Source: Actinomycetes bacterium (GTDB lineage Bacteria; Auribacterota; JAJCYG01). Taken from it: a stretch of DNA of 47,390 nt. Shown piece by piece: positions 35,954-46,100 of the stretch. The DNA lies in assembly GCA_029263055.1 (NCBI GenBank), contig JAJCYG010000087.1:1-47390 (forward strand), in the 5' to 3' direction. Position numbers and translations under genes: made by a program. Under the pieces are notes generated by a model. It searched no databases. It had not been told where the DNA came from and saw only the letters and a list, made by a program, of their open reading frames with translations. The first letter of the stretch is position 1, and every line of letters begins with the position of its first letter.

Positions 35954-37199
35954 CCCGCCTCTTACGTTTGTCATCCTAGGTGAAGAGCACGGCTATTTGG
36001 AGCCATGCGGCTGTACCCCTGGAATGCTGGGGGGGATTGCTCGCCGTCAGACAGCAATTGATCAGGCAAGAGACATAAACCCTAATTTAATGGTTCTCCA
36101 TAATGGGGGATTGCTCCAAAAATTTGGATCTCAAGCTGAGTTAAAGCGAACGGTTCAAATTAAAGATCTCAATAAATTAGATGTGAGTGCTTTGGGAATA
36201 GCTCCTTCTGATTTTATTTTAGGAGCGGGATCGCTAATGATGTTTCAACAAGCCACTTCTTTTCCTGTGTTAGCTTCGAATCTGATTGACACAAAAAACC
36301 AAATTAAATTTTTAGAAGAGAGTAGTTTAAAGCAAGGTGAGATTACAGTTCGTTTCTTCTCTTTGATTGATCAATCTCAAAGCAAAGAGGTGAATCGTTT
36401 TGTTGATTCCATTCAAGTGGAGCCGATTGCAGTAAAAATAAAAGAGTGGAAAGAACAAAAAAAAGAAAATGAGTTTTGGGTGCTTTTCTTTCATGGGCCT
36501 GTACATCAGGCACAAAAACTGGCTGTTGAAAACGACCTGTTTAACTTGATGATTTATAATCAACAAGGTGAAATCCCTTATTACCAGCGAATGAAAAGTG
36601 TGAACATGATTTCAACGGGAATAAAAGGGCGCTATTTTATTGCTGCCGACTTTGAATCAACCCCACCTTTTAATTTGATTAACAACACGCGTTACACTTT
36701 AGACAAGAATCACTCGCATGATCCTTTTGGAGACAGTCTGATTGCAGATTATAAATTAGAACTTAAAAACGATCAGGTCGCAAAAAAACATCCAAAAGTA
36801 TCGTGGCCTGAAGGGGCGACTTATGTGGGGAGTAAACGTTGTGCTCTCTGTCACCGGCCTCAATACAATATGTGGAAAGAGACCAAGCACGCTAAAGCGG
36901 TTGAACCTTTGATTTCTAATAACAGCCATTTTGATCCCGAGTGTTTGCAATGCCACACAACAGGGTTTGAGTTTAAAGGGGGATTTCGCGATTTGAAAAA
37001 ATCTAAAGCCTTAGGAAATGTGGGATGTGAAACGTGCCACGGCCCTCGAAGCTTACATGTGAGAAACCCACGCAAATTTCAAAACCCGACACCTACTAGC
37101 TCCACCTGCCTGCAATGCCACGATGCCGAAAACTCACCTAAGTTTGAGTTCGACACTTATTGGCCAAAAGTAGCCCATCCTAAATTAGAAAAAAACTAG
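35865..37199 (+). CDS. Tetraheme c-type cytochrome with N-terminal 5'-nucleotidase-like domain
   Basis: 444 aa, exported. Signal peptide (WLSLLTILCSLLSGSLYG), an N-terminal domain with EHGYLEPCGCTPGMLGGIARR as in UshA/metallophosphatase-like cytochrome proteins, then four CxxCH heme sites: CALCH, CLQCH, CETCH (GCETCHGPRSLH) and CLQCH near the C terminus. The context YVGSKRCALCHRPQYNMWKETKHAKA is typical of periplasmic multiheme cytochromes of the c554/NrfB-like kind. Likely an electron carrier; partner unknown. ATG at 35865 has GAGGG about 8 nt upstream, 89 nt before the DUF1573 stop, in another frame. An ATG four codons later is the alternative. Confidence 0.9.
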   Translation: MIRSMKKWLSLLTILCSLLSGSLYGEETANPPLTFVILGEEHGYLEPCGCTPGMLGGIARRQTAIDQARDINPNLMVLHNGGLLQKFGSQAELKRTVQIKDLNKLDVSALGIAPSDFILGAGSLMMFQQATSFPVLASNLIDTKNQIKFLEESSLKQGEITVRFFSLIDQSQSKEVNRFVDSIQVEPIAVKIKEWKEQKKENEFWVLFFHGPVHQAQKLAVENDLFNLMIYNQQGEIPYYQRMKSVNMISTGIKGRYFIAADFESTPPFNLINNTRYTLDKNHSHDPFGDSLIADYKLELKNDQVAKKHPKVSWPEGATYVGSKRCALCHRPQYNMWKETKHAKAVEPLISNNSHFDPECLQCHTTGFEFKGGFRDLKKSKALGNVGCETCHGPRSLHVRNPRKFQNPTPTSSTCLQCHDAENSPKFEFDTYWPKVAHPKLEKN

Positions 37200-37225
37200 C
37201 TTTGAACCAAAAATAGTGAACGTTT

Positions 37226-38734
37226 CTATTTGATTAAGCTGTAAACTTTTTTAACTAATTTTGGAAGCCACCCTGTGAAAACGACTTCACCGTAATAGTT
37301 GTCGCAAGCTCGTTTGATGGCTTGGGCCATGGTTGGATAGGCGTGAACTGTTTCTGATATTTTTGTGATTGGAATGCCATTTTTCATGGCTAGAGCATAT
37401 TCATGCATGAGGCTTCCCCCATCATGACACAAAACATGTGCTCCTAATAATTTTTTAGTTTTGCGATCAGCAATGATTTTAATTAAGCCGTGGGCTTCAC
37501 CATCAACAATGGCTCGGTCCAAATGTTCGAGCTCAAATTTAAGAACAATGCAGTCTGGATGCTTTTCTTTTGCTTCAGCTTCAGTCATGCCAATGCGCCC
37601 TAATTCTGGATCGGTATAAGTGACCCATGGCACACAGTTGTAATTTGGTTTGACTCTTAAAAAGGGAAAGTATTTCGTTATAGATGAAAAAAGGGCATTT
37701 CTAACCACAATGACAGCTTGGTATTCTGCCATGTGAGTAAAGGGGAAGGGACCTGTGACATCGCCGCAAGCCCAAATGTTTTCAGCTGTTGTGCGTAAAT
37801 TGTCATCGACTTTAATGCCCTTGCGCTTGTCGTATTCAATCCCAGCTGCTTCTAAACCTAAATTATCAACATTAGGCTGACGTCCAATAGCCACAAGCAG
37901 AGCATCGCATGGAATCTCCCACACGCCTGCTTCGCCCGCATTTTCGTTCTCTGATTCTGCTTTCTTTTTTGCATTTTGGCATTGGGCTGTGATGACCACA
38001 TCTGTTTCTCCAGAACCTTTTTTCATTCCTTTGACTTCAGCACAAGTATAGATTTCCATCCCTTCTTCGACTAAAATCTTTTCAAGAGCAGCGGCCATTT
38101 CAGGGTCTTCTTTTGGAAGGATTTGACCAAACTTTTCAACGACGATCACTTTTGTTCCCATGCGCAAAAAGAAGTGTGCAAATTCCAAACCAATCGGACC
38201 ACCCCCAAGAACGACTAATGTCTCAGGGCGTTTATTGAGCTTTAAAATCGATTCATTTGTGTAGTAATGGACTTGGTCTAAACCTGGAATAGGGATTTCA
38301 GCAGGGCGGGTCCCGGTAGCCACCACAAATTTTTTACTCGTGATCTTTTTGCCATTCACTTCAAAGGTGTGGTTGTCTAAAAATTTTCCTGTTCCAAGCT
38401 CCACATCAATGCCGCGGCTGCGGAAGAGATCTGGGTCGTCATTTTTAGCAATAATACCTTGCACACGGCGCATCCGGTTCATCACATCTTCAAAATTAAA
38501 ATCAAGGGGGTCATTCTTTTTAAAACCAAATTCATCTGCTCGTTTAAAATAATGGGCTACCTTAGCAGATTTCACTAAGGCTTTTGTCGGCACACAACCA
38601 AAATGCAAACAATCTCCTCCTAGAGCATGTTTGTCAATGAGCAACGACTTAGCCCCGATTTTATTGACCCCTAATGAAGAGATCAAGCCACCGACACCCC
38701 CGCCAATCATTATAAAGTCGTAGTCGTATTTCAT
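37226..38734 (-). CDS. MerA/lipoamide-dehydrogenase-like FAD disulfide oxidoreductase
   Basis: 502 aa. FAD-binding GGGVGG near the N terminus, redox disulfide GGDCLHFGCVPTKAL (Cys42, Cys47), NAD(P)-binding VVLGGGPIGLEFAHFF, ACGDV, and the C-terminal dimerisation domain with HAYPTMAQA. It lacks the N-terminal HMA domain and C-terminal Cys pair of mercuric reductase, so mercury reduction is unlikely. An unusual charged insert (KKKAESENENAGEAG) sits in the NAD domain. It overlaps the TVP38 gene by 4 nt (ATGA), a frequent pairing in bacteria whose function is not settled. Confidence 0.92.
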   Translation of the reverse strand: MKYDYDFIMIGGGVGGLISSLGVNKIGAKSLLIDKHALGGDCLHFGCVPTKALVKSAKVAHYFKRADEFGFKKNDPLDFNFEDVMNRMRRVQGIIAKNDDPDLFRSRGIDVELGTGKFLDNHTFEVNGKKITSKKFVVATGTRPAEIPIPGLDQVHYYTNESILKLNKRPETLVVLGGGPIGLEFAHFFLRMGTKVIVVEKFGQILPKEDPEMAAALEKILVEEGMEIYTCAEVKGMKKGSGETDVVITAQCQNAKKKAESENENAGEAGVWEIPCDALLVAIGRQPNVDNLGLEAAGIEYDKRKGIKVDDNLRTTAENIWACGDVTGPFPFTHMAEYQAVIVVRNALFSSITKYFPFLRVKPNYNCVPWVTYTDPELGRIGMTEAEAKEKHPDCIVLKFELEHLDRAIVDGEAHGLIKIIADRKTKKLLGAHVLCHDGGSLMHEYALAMKNGIPITKISETVHAYPTMAQAIKRACDNYYGEVVFTGWLPKLVKKVYSLIK

Positions 38735-39444
38735 GACTTGTGTTCCTCTTTTTCATTTTGAGTGTGTTGTTCGTGAAGAGAGGCGCCTTCTGTGGCTGCT
38801 TCTTTGGCACCTTTCTTTTTCTTATACCAACGTTGAAAAAGAATTAACCCTGCAATAATTAAGACAGCAATTAAAATCTTACCCACATTTCCTTCAAATA
38901 GGGAACGGCCTAAATAACAGAAAGCAAATGTTCCTGGTATAATTCCAAAAAAAGTTCCAATGGAATAAACCGGAAATTTTATCTTAGTTAAGCCGAGGCA
39001 GTAGTTTTGAACATCGTAAGGAAGGTTGGGAATAAAACGAATCAAAAGCAATGTCCAGATTCCGTGTTTGTCTAAGTGGTCATCGATCTTAGAAATATGT
39101 TTGCCAAACTTTTTCATAGCCCAGTCGCGTCCCACATAACGGGCAACTAAAAATTCCCACATGGCACAGCCTGTTGCGCCAACCACTGTAAAAGCGGTTC
39201 CTAATACAGGGCCAAAAACAGCACCCCCAATAGCAGTAAGCAATCCAGCAGGAAATAAAATCAATGGGCGAACCATATAAAAAATCATATAGGCAATGGG
39301 GCCCCAGATGCCGAGTGACTTAATGTATTCTTCAATTTTATCAGGTGAGATTTTACTTAGATCAAGTCCAGAGTATTTGATTCCAACAATGATTAAAACA
39401 ATTAATCCGAGAATCCCTATTTTAAGAAGGGTCTGCTTTTTCAT
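38731..39444 (-). CDS. TVP38/TMEM64 (DedA-like, SNARE-associated) membrane protein
   Basis: 237 aa. Five or so transmembrane helices and the VTT domain: GIWGPIAYMIFYMVRPLILFPAG, GAVFGPVLGTAFTVVGA, the reentrant RFIPNLPYDVQNYCLG, and FGIIPGTFAFCYLG. VTT-domain members are linked to lipid scrambling or undecaprenyl phosphate translocation. The tail is Lys/Glu/His-rich and cytosolic. AAGGAG precedes the ATG. It overlaps the GT39 gene by 23 nt upstream and the flavoprotein gene by 4 nt downstream, forming a three-gene unit. Confidence 0.92.
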   Translation of the reverse strand: MKKQTLLKIGILGLIVLIIVGIKYSGLDLSKISPDKIEEYIKSLGIWGPIAYMIFYMVRPLILFPAGLLTAIGGAVFGPVLGTAFTVVGATGCAMWEFLVARYVGRDWAMKKFGKHISKIDDHLDKHGIWTLLLIRFIPNLPYDVQNYCLGLTKIKFPVYSIGTFFGIIPGTFAFCYLGRSLFEGNVGKILIAVLIIAGLILFQRWYKKKKGAKEAATEGASLHEQHTQNEKEEHKS

Positions 39445-41038
39445 TTCTGTTTTCTCCTTCAGGTAACCTTTTGTAGATTAGCATATCGCCGAGGAAAAGA
39501 GGATAGGTTCCCAATACCTTCTTATAAAGCCACAGTTCCGGGGTAAAAGTCTTAATTTTGTATGATTTGACGAGTTCAAACGGCATTTCTTCCCTAAAAA
39601 GTCTGTCAATACTATCCATGTTCTTTTGACTGCCACGGTAAACTTCATTAATGTTCTCAGGTGCTTTAAGGGGGTTCAGTTCAGAGCGCATATAGCGGTA
39701 GTAATAAGATTCATGTAAGACAATATATTCTGCTTGATGGAGATGGTTGTCTAAATTGGGTAAAACATGGTGTCCATACGAAAGGTGAGCATACTTGGAA
39801 GCAGCAATTGCTGTTCCCATTTCAACATTATTGTCCATCCAGCGTTGAGCTTTATAACGTGGATCACGATCAAAGTAACGTTGAATCGAGTAGTTATAAA
39901 TAAACTGGTACGTAAAAATAATAAAGAAAACAACCATTAAGGTTTTTAACTTATCTTGTCTCCATAAATAACAGCCAAAACGCCCTGCTCCATCTGCAGC
40001 GGCAATACAAATCACAGGAATAAGAGGGAGTAAGTGTCGAGAAAAGGGAACATCGAGCATGCTGATCGCTAAAAAATAAATACTAAAAGGGAAATATAAA
40101 ATAAAAACAGTATCCCAGTTAATCTGTTTGACTCCTTTTAAAAGAGTCGATTTTCGGATTAATGTGCCGATAAAAAACAAGAAGGTCGTCAAGCCGACCC
40201 CACATGATATTTGAAATAGATAGACACATGGGTTAAGCCACTTATTGTGATCACGCATGCTGATATTGTCAGAAAAGGCCATATTAAAAAATATTTTGAA
40301 GTCGTCGGTGGTGTAGTAAAACCCATTTGAAAGATAAAAGGCGCCAATAGCAATAAAAGCAGCTGTAAAGAAATTTGTAAAAAAATGTTTGGATCGAAAA
40401 AGAATATAGATTAAGCAGATAAAAGGAATAAAAGAAAATTTAATCGCTAAAGTCATTCCTGCTGCAAAAGCAATTAAAGGGATGTGCCACGGTTTTTGTT
40501 TGTCAGTAAAAAGCAAACAGACAAAAACAGATAAGTAAGTCCAAAATAGAGAGCTGACATCGCCTGTTGCGTAATGGCTGTGCTCAGCATGAAGTGCTGA
40601 AAAAGTAAGAAAGAAAAGGGCTAATAATGCTTTCCATCGGTTTTTAAAAAGCCGCCAGGCAATGCCATAAACAATAAATAAAATTAAAATGCCATACACC
40701 AGAGAAATATAGCGGCCGATCAAATAAAGATTTTTAACAGAAAAGGTATCAAACAGAGCGTGAATAATCCGCGCAGTGGCCGCAATTTTAACCCCTGTTG
40801 TTTTTAAATAATCGAGCGGCCGGGAATACCGCACATTAAAAGAAAAATCTTCTTTTAAAAACTCTTGAGCAATGAGCATAAACTTAGGTTCATCTGGGTG
40901 GAATGTGATTGCGCGATGAGGGAAATCAAGGTCACCCCAATGAATGCCAATATGCCTCAATGAAATTCCACAGGTAAGCGTGAGTAAAAGAAGGCCCCAA
41001 AAGAGGAGCTTTTGATTCTTTTGGAGCCAATTTTTCAT
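39422..41038 (-). CDS. GT39/ArnT-like integral membrane glycosyltransferase
   Basis: About 538 aa with roughly 11-13 transmembrane helices. The first periplasmic loop has the acidic HPDEPKFM signature (Asp-Glu catalytic pair of PMT/ArnT-type GT-C enzymes) after GIHWGDLDFPHRAITF. Such enzymes move a sugar from a lipid-phosphate donor to protein, lipid or glycan on the periplasmic face. The C-terminal part is soluble. The start is ATG 41038 or, four codons upstream, ATG 41050; the latter overlaps a TATAAT hexamer on the same strand. Substrate unknown. Confidence 0.85.
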   Translation of the reverse strand: MKNWLQKNQKLLFWGLLLLTLTCGISLRHIGIHWGDLDFPHRAITFHPDEPKFMLIAQEFLKEDFSFNVRYSRPLDYLKTTGVKIAATARIIHALFDTFSVKNLYLIGRYISLVYGILILFIVYGIAWRLFKNRWKALLALFFLTFSALHAEHSHYATGDVSSLFWTYLSVFVCLLFTDKQKPWHIPLIAFAAGMTLAIKFSFIPFICLIYILFRSKHFFTNFFTAAFIAIGAFYLSNGFYYTTDDFKIFFNMAFSDNISMRDHNKWLNPCVYLFQISCGVGLTTFLFFIGTLIRKSTLLKGVKQINWDTVFILYFPFSIYFLAISMLDVPFSRHLLPLIPVICIAAADGAGRFGCYLWRQDKLKTLMVVFFIIFTYQFIYNYSIQRYFDRDPRYKAQRWMDNNVEMGTAIAASKYAHLSYGHHVLPNLDNHLHQAEYIVLHESYYYRYMRSELNPLKAPENINEVYRGSQKNMDSIDRLFREEMPFELVKSYKIKTFTPELWLYKKVLGTYPLFLGDMLIYKRLPEGENRNEKADPS

Positions 41039-41062
41039 AAGGCTGTTCATTATACTGAAGAA

Positions 41063-41092
41063 TTGCGCCTCTGCCTAGTTTTGTGTCATAAT
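41063..41092 (+). promoter_or_regulatory. Sigma-70-like promoter of the aldolase/SDR gene
   Basis: -35 TTGCGC (41063-41068), 18-nt spacer, -10 CATAAT (41087-41092). It sits between divergent genes, 22 nt before the start codon at 41114. Confidence 0.45.
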
Positions 41093-41113
41093 CGCTCTTC
41101 TCTAGGAGGGACT

Positions 41114-43168
41114 ATGAAAAGTCTGTGGAATAGCCGTGAGGCAAAGAAGTGCAAAGACAAATTAGATGTATTGGTGTACCGCTCTCGTTTGATTGGCCAA
41201 GAAGCCAAATTGTGTGTGTGGGGCGGGGGAAATACCTCTACCAAATGTGAAGAGTCTGACATCTTAGGCCGTAAGCATCAAATCTTACGTGTTAAGGGAA
41301 GTGGCTCTGATTTAAAAGCTTCTGAGCGCAAACATTTCACCCCTATTTATTTAGACCGAGTTTTAGATGCGCTCAAAGTAGATAAAATGACCGATGAACA
41401 AATGGTTGCTTTTATTGCCCAATGCCAAGCAGATTCTAAAGCCCCTCGTTCTTCAATCGAAGCTTTACTACATGCTTTTGTTCCTTATACAGATATTGAT
41501 CACTCGCACGCGGATGCGATCTTATCGCTCACCAACACAAAAAATAATAAAGCAATTGCCAAAAAAGTTTATGGCAATGAATTGATTTGGGTTCCTTATA
41601 TTAAGCCTGGATTTGATTTAGCTAAAAAAATGTACCGAGAGTTTCAAAAAAACCCTAAAGCTAAAGGGGCTATTTTAGAAAAACATGGCTTGATTACTTG
41701 GGCCAACGACGGTGAAACCAGTTATAAGTTGATGATTGAAATGGTGAGTCGTGCTGAAGCGTATATCCAAAAAGCAGCCAAACGAAAAAAATGGAGTCGG
41801 CCTGTAGCAAAAACATTACCTAAAAATTTACGCGCTCAGTTTTTAGAAAAAATGATGCCAGTGATTCGAAAAACAGTCAGTGCTAAAGAACAAGCGATTC
41901 TTTTTTACAGTCACCCGCCTGCGGTCATGGATTTTGTGAATTCAGAACTGGGTGCAAAAGTGTCTCAAGTTGGTCCGGCTACTCCAGACCATATGCTGCG
42001 TACCAAGCGAACCTCTCTTTTTGTTAAAGGCCCTAAAAATATTTTAGATTTAAAAGAAGCTGATTTAGCCAAGCAAATCAAGGCGTATGCAGCAGCTCAT
42101 AAAAAGTATTATCAAAAGCACAAACAAAACGGCATGTACATGCTCGACCCTTACCCAAAAGTGATATTAGTCCCAGGTATCGGGATGATCACAACAGGCA
42201 AAGACACAAAAAGTGCTCAAATCGTGGCTGAAATTTATGAACACTCCATTGATGTGATGCGCTCAGCTTCAACCATAGACCAATATGCTTCTCTCTCAGA
42301 AAAACTAGCCTTTGAAATGGATTACTGGGATATGGAACTCTATAAATTACGTCAAGCCCCTCCTGAAAAAGAGCTTTCTAGAAAAGTAGGATTGCTTACA
42401 GGCGCCGCACGTGGTATTGGTAAAGCCATTGCATTGAAACTGGCTCAGCAAGGCGCACATGTGATGGTCACAGATATTGATGCTAAAAAAGTAGAACAAG
42501 TGGCAAAAGAGATAAACAAACAAATTGGTGCCGAACGTGTTTGGGGTTGGGCTTTAGATGTGACCAACGAAAAAGAAGTTCAAGCCTGCATTAACCGCAT
42601 GGTCCGTTTCTTCGGCGGATTAGATTTTGTGGTTTCTAACGCTGGTATTGCCCACGTCTCTCGAGTTGATCAATTACATTTAAATGATTGGAATCAAAGT
42701 TTGTCTGTCAATTCAACCGGCCACTTTTTAGTTTCCAAAGCTGCCGTAAAAGTTTTACGCAAACAAAACCTGGGAGGCTCGATTGTTTTTGTTGCCTCTA
42801 AAAATGTACTCGCTCCTGGAAAAGATTTTGGCGCTTACTCTGCTGCCAAAGCCGCTCAAGTCCAACTCGGCCGCATCCTCGCTATTGAAAATGGCGATGC
42901 TGGTATCCGCGTTAACTTAATCAACCCCGATGGAGTTTTTAATGACTCAGGCTTATGGGATGGCATCCGAGAAAGCCGCTCCAAAACCTGGGGCATCCAA
43001 CCCACCCAACTCGAAACCCACTACCAAAAACGCAACCTCATGCAAACAGCCATTCTCCCCGAAGATGTGGCAGAGTCAGCCCTCTTCTTTGTGTCGAATC
43101 GCTCAAGCAAAACAACAGGGTGCATTCTTACGGTAGATGGCGGTGTCCAAGCTGCATTCCCTAGATAG
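41114..43168 (+). CDS. Bifunctional class II aldolase / short-chain dehydrogenase (RhaD-like)
   Basis: 684 aa. N-terminal class II aldolase/adducin domain with VWGGGNTSTK, zinc ligands in DHSHADAI (His130, His132) and EKHGLITW. C-terminal SDR from about residue 425: GLLTGAARGIGKAIALKLA (NAD site), SNAGIAHV, catalytic Ser in FVASKN and YSAAKAAQ (Tyr-x3-Lys), TVDGG at the end. The fusion is known as rhamnulose-1-phosphate aldolase/lactaldehyde dehydrogenase, but no rhamnose isomerase or kinase is nearby, so the substrate is open. ATG at 41114 is preceded by AGGAGGG; upstream codons overlap the divergent gene. The stop lies 3 nt from that of the convergent phosphorylase. Confidence 0.92.
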   Translation: MKSLWNSREAKKCKDKLDVLVYRSRLIGQEAKLCVWGGGNTSTKCEESDILGRKHQILRVKGSGSDLKASERKHFTPIYLDRVLDALKVDKMTDEQMVAFIAQCQADSKAPRSSIEALLHAFVPYTDIDHSHADAILSLTNTKNNKAIAKKVYGNELIWVPYIKPGFDLAKKMYREFQKNPKAKGAILEKHGLITWANDGETSYKLMIEMVSRAEAYIQKAAKRKKWSRPVAKTLPKNLRAQFLEKMMPVIRKTVSAKEQAILFYSHPPAVMDFVNSELGAKVSQVGPATPDHMLRTKRTSLFVKGPKNILDLKEADLAKQIKAYAAAHKKYYQKHKQNGMYMLDPYPKVILVPGIGMITTGKDTKSAQIVAEIYEHSIDVMRSASTIDQYASLSEKLAFEMDYWDMELYKLRQAPPEKELSRKVGLLTGAARGIGKAIALKLAQQGAHVMVTDIDAKKVEQVAKEINKQIGAERVWGWALDVTNEKEVQACINRMVRFFGGLDFVVSNAGIAHVSRVDQLHLNDWNQSLSVNSTGHFLVSKAAVKVLRKQNLGGSIVFVASKNVLAPGKDFGAYSAAKAAQVQLGRILAIENGDAGIRVNLINPDGVFNDSGLWDGIRESRSKTWGIQPTQLETHYQKRNLMQTAILPEDVAESALFFVSNRSSKTTGCILTVDGGVQAAFPR

Positions 43169-43171
43169 GGA

Positions 43172-46100
43172 TTAGCTTAACTCAATTTGGATGGTTTTGA
43201 TTTGGCGGTTTCGGACTTGGTGGGCGAGGTTGCCTGAGAGTGTGGGGCCTTCGACTTCTGATTTGTTTCCTTGGTTGTCTTCAATGATCCATTTCTTCAC
43301 TTGTGGTGCATTCTTTCCGTACGTATCTTTTTTCGATGGATTGATGTAGGTGATATCAATGGCACTTAAGAAACGAAATTGGAATGTGCCTTCGGTTGTG
43401 AATAAATCTCCTTTGATTAATGGCTGAGGAGAGAAGACTAATTCGCCTTTTTCATTTACATCAAAAGGATTGGTTCCGACAGTGATTAAATGAAAGATGT
43501 GTACCCATTCGGCATTGGTTCCTGATAGTCGTGCGACAAATCCGCGACCGTGTGTGCGCGGGTCAGGGTTGTTTGTTGAAGCAATAAATGTTGAGTTTTC
43601 AACTACGCTTCGACCATAAATTTTTGGATCTAAAAACGCAGGGGCTGCTTTGTGCAAGTCGGTGTAGAACTCGTCAACTAATCCGTTGCGCAAGCATTCC
43701 ATTAAATATTTGAATTCCATGTGCATGAAGACCGAACCATTTTCCAACCAACCAGGTGAAAAAACGCGGTTGCGTCCAAGTTCCATTGGCTCTTCTTGAA
43801 TGGAGGCATTGACTTTATACATGCCTAATTGTTTGTCGTAGAGATCACTCTTTTGAACGGCTTTGTAGAGGGCGCGGTTTTTATCCACGTTTTCACCAAG
43901 GCGCATGGCATGAACCACTCCTTCTAAAAAGAGGGGGATTGGTTTTTGCTCAAACTTTTTAACGGTGACGCATTGTTTGCCTTCGCCATTGGTTTTGCCA
44001 TTGATCTCTTCGTATTCTGTGACTTCATTAATACAATATGAGTAAGGAGCATTTTCTTTTTGGTTCCAGGATCCTTCAATTGCTTGATTGATTTTAATGA
44101 GGGCTTTTTCTAAAAATGATTTTAAGTCGCAGGCAGAAAGTGTTTCTTCTTTGCCTTCTATTCCCCAGTAGATTTTTTCTCGGTAAGCTTCTTTGGCTTC
44201 TGCTGTTTGATTCCAGTAAGTCAATGCATCTGAAGCAAACGCAGAATCAACTGCGTTAAAAAACTCACCAATCTCAAATGGAACATTTAAAGAGTGTGAG
44301 TCTCCTTGTTCTGACTTGTCTAAAGCAGTTTGTAAAATTTGAATCAAGCGTTTGATCTCAAATGTTTCTGAGATAGAGGAGCCGAGTAATCCTGGTAAAC
44401 CATTTAAGGCATCGTACCAGTTAGGACGATCTGCTTCCATTTCCACACCAACGCCAAATGGATCTAAAGTAGAAATCTTATTAAGTAACAGAGTTGTAAG
44501 TTTTACCACTAAAGAGGTGTGATAAACATCTCCTTTGCCTTGATCCACTCGAACCTTATCTTGATTGGCTGTTCTGCTTTGAATAAATTTTTCTTTTTCA
44601 TGGTCGTGGTTGATCGCACCAAACTGACGCACATTGCCATTGTGCAAAACATGTTTGTCTTTGCGTGGACGAACCGTTAAACAGTTATCATAAAAGGTAA
44701 AGTCTTTGCGTTCAAAAAAGAGTTCATTCCATTTGTCTGGATACAGACTCAAATAACTTTGCATTAAATCTAAATTGTAGTGCCAGTGATCAACCCAAAA
44801 CCCTTCTGAAGGATCAATCTCTTGAAAGCGATTGCTGTATGAAAGAACCGTGCTTAATATTTTTTCAGCCTGATCAATTGTGGCAAATCCTTTTTCTTCC
44901 AACCACATGATGAACTCACCAGGTGAAACAGGTTTGACTAAATAGTCTAAGATTTCTTTAAGTTGATCTTCTTTAAAAAGAGTCTTTAAATCTTGGTTTG
45001 CTTCTTCAGAAGGAACAAACTGAAATTGCACACCTCGCAAAACAAGCGGATTGTAACCATCTAATTGAGAAAGGTTTAAAAAGGTGGTGATATTGGCCTC
45101 TGCCACATCAGGATCAATCCAAGGGTCCATGCGGCGGTTTTGGTTTACATCGCGATAATTAGCATTTCCTTGTGCGTAATAAGTTGGAGCCACTTGAAAG
45201 TGATTGTAATCGCGTTCCAAATCACCATGCTTGCGCCAAAACACATGAAACACAAATGGATCTTTTTTAGTTTGAATAGGATGAGGTAGTCCGCCGCGCA
45301 AAATATTATCTAAAAAACTTTGTTTGTTGTATTGATCAAACTCAGCAGAACTACTTTTTGTGGCAACGCGATTTTCAATCCCTTGAATAATGTCTCGGTT
45401 TTCATAACCTTTGTTTTGTATAAACTCAGGATCTTGAATCTTCTTTAAAATAGACTTTAGCTTGTCTTGGTTTTCAACGCGGCCAATAGTTGTGATCACT
45501 GAAACCGTTTCATTTGGTTTGAGTTTGAATTGAGAATGGCCGAATGCACAAGGTGTTTTGTTGGTGACAATCTGTTCCTTTGGAACGTCAAACTTTTTAG
45601 CATCAAAAAAGAGTTCAGGTACAGAGTTGTCTGTAATGTTGCCGAAAATTAATTCAGGGTCATAGATTACTTTAGATGGTTTGCTAGATTTACCGTCGCT
45701 GGTAAAACTACTGTAGAAATGTCCTGCTTCAATAAATTTAACTTCAGGGCTATCGATCACTTCTACTTTTAAATTAAAATAACCAACTTCATTATTATTT
45801 AATGATTGTGCTTGAATCCAGGCTTCAGCTGTTCGAGCCATGTGTTTAAGTAACCAGTTATTCATGCCGTAAGGAACAATCGCAGGTAATCCATCTAACA
45901 TTGAAAGAGATTGTTCTTCATTAGAAATATTTTTAAGTGTGACCACGCGTGCCAAGCTGGCAAAGTTTTCATTCGGAATCGTGTAGTAATTAACGTTTGT
46001 TTCTAAACCAACAGCTGTATTGGTCTCTTTGATTGAAAAGTCATAAGAGGTGACAGTCATTGATTGTTGGATATGTTCTTCATTAGAAGCAGGCGTTTTA

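Noticed and set aside
37226..38734. True mercuric reductase
   Set aside because: No N-terminal HMA domain and no C-terminal vicinal Cys; better described as MerA-like, paired with TVP38.
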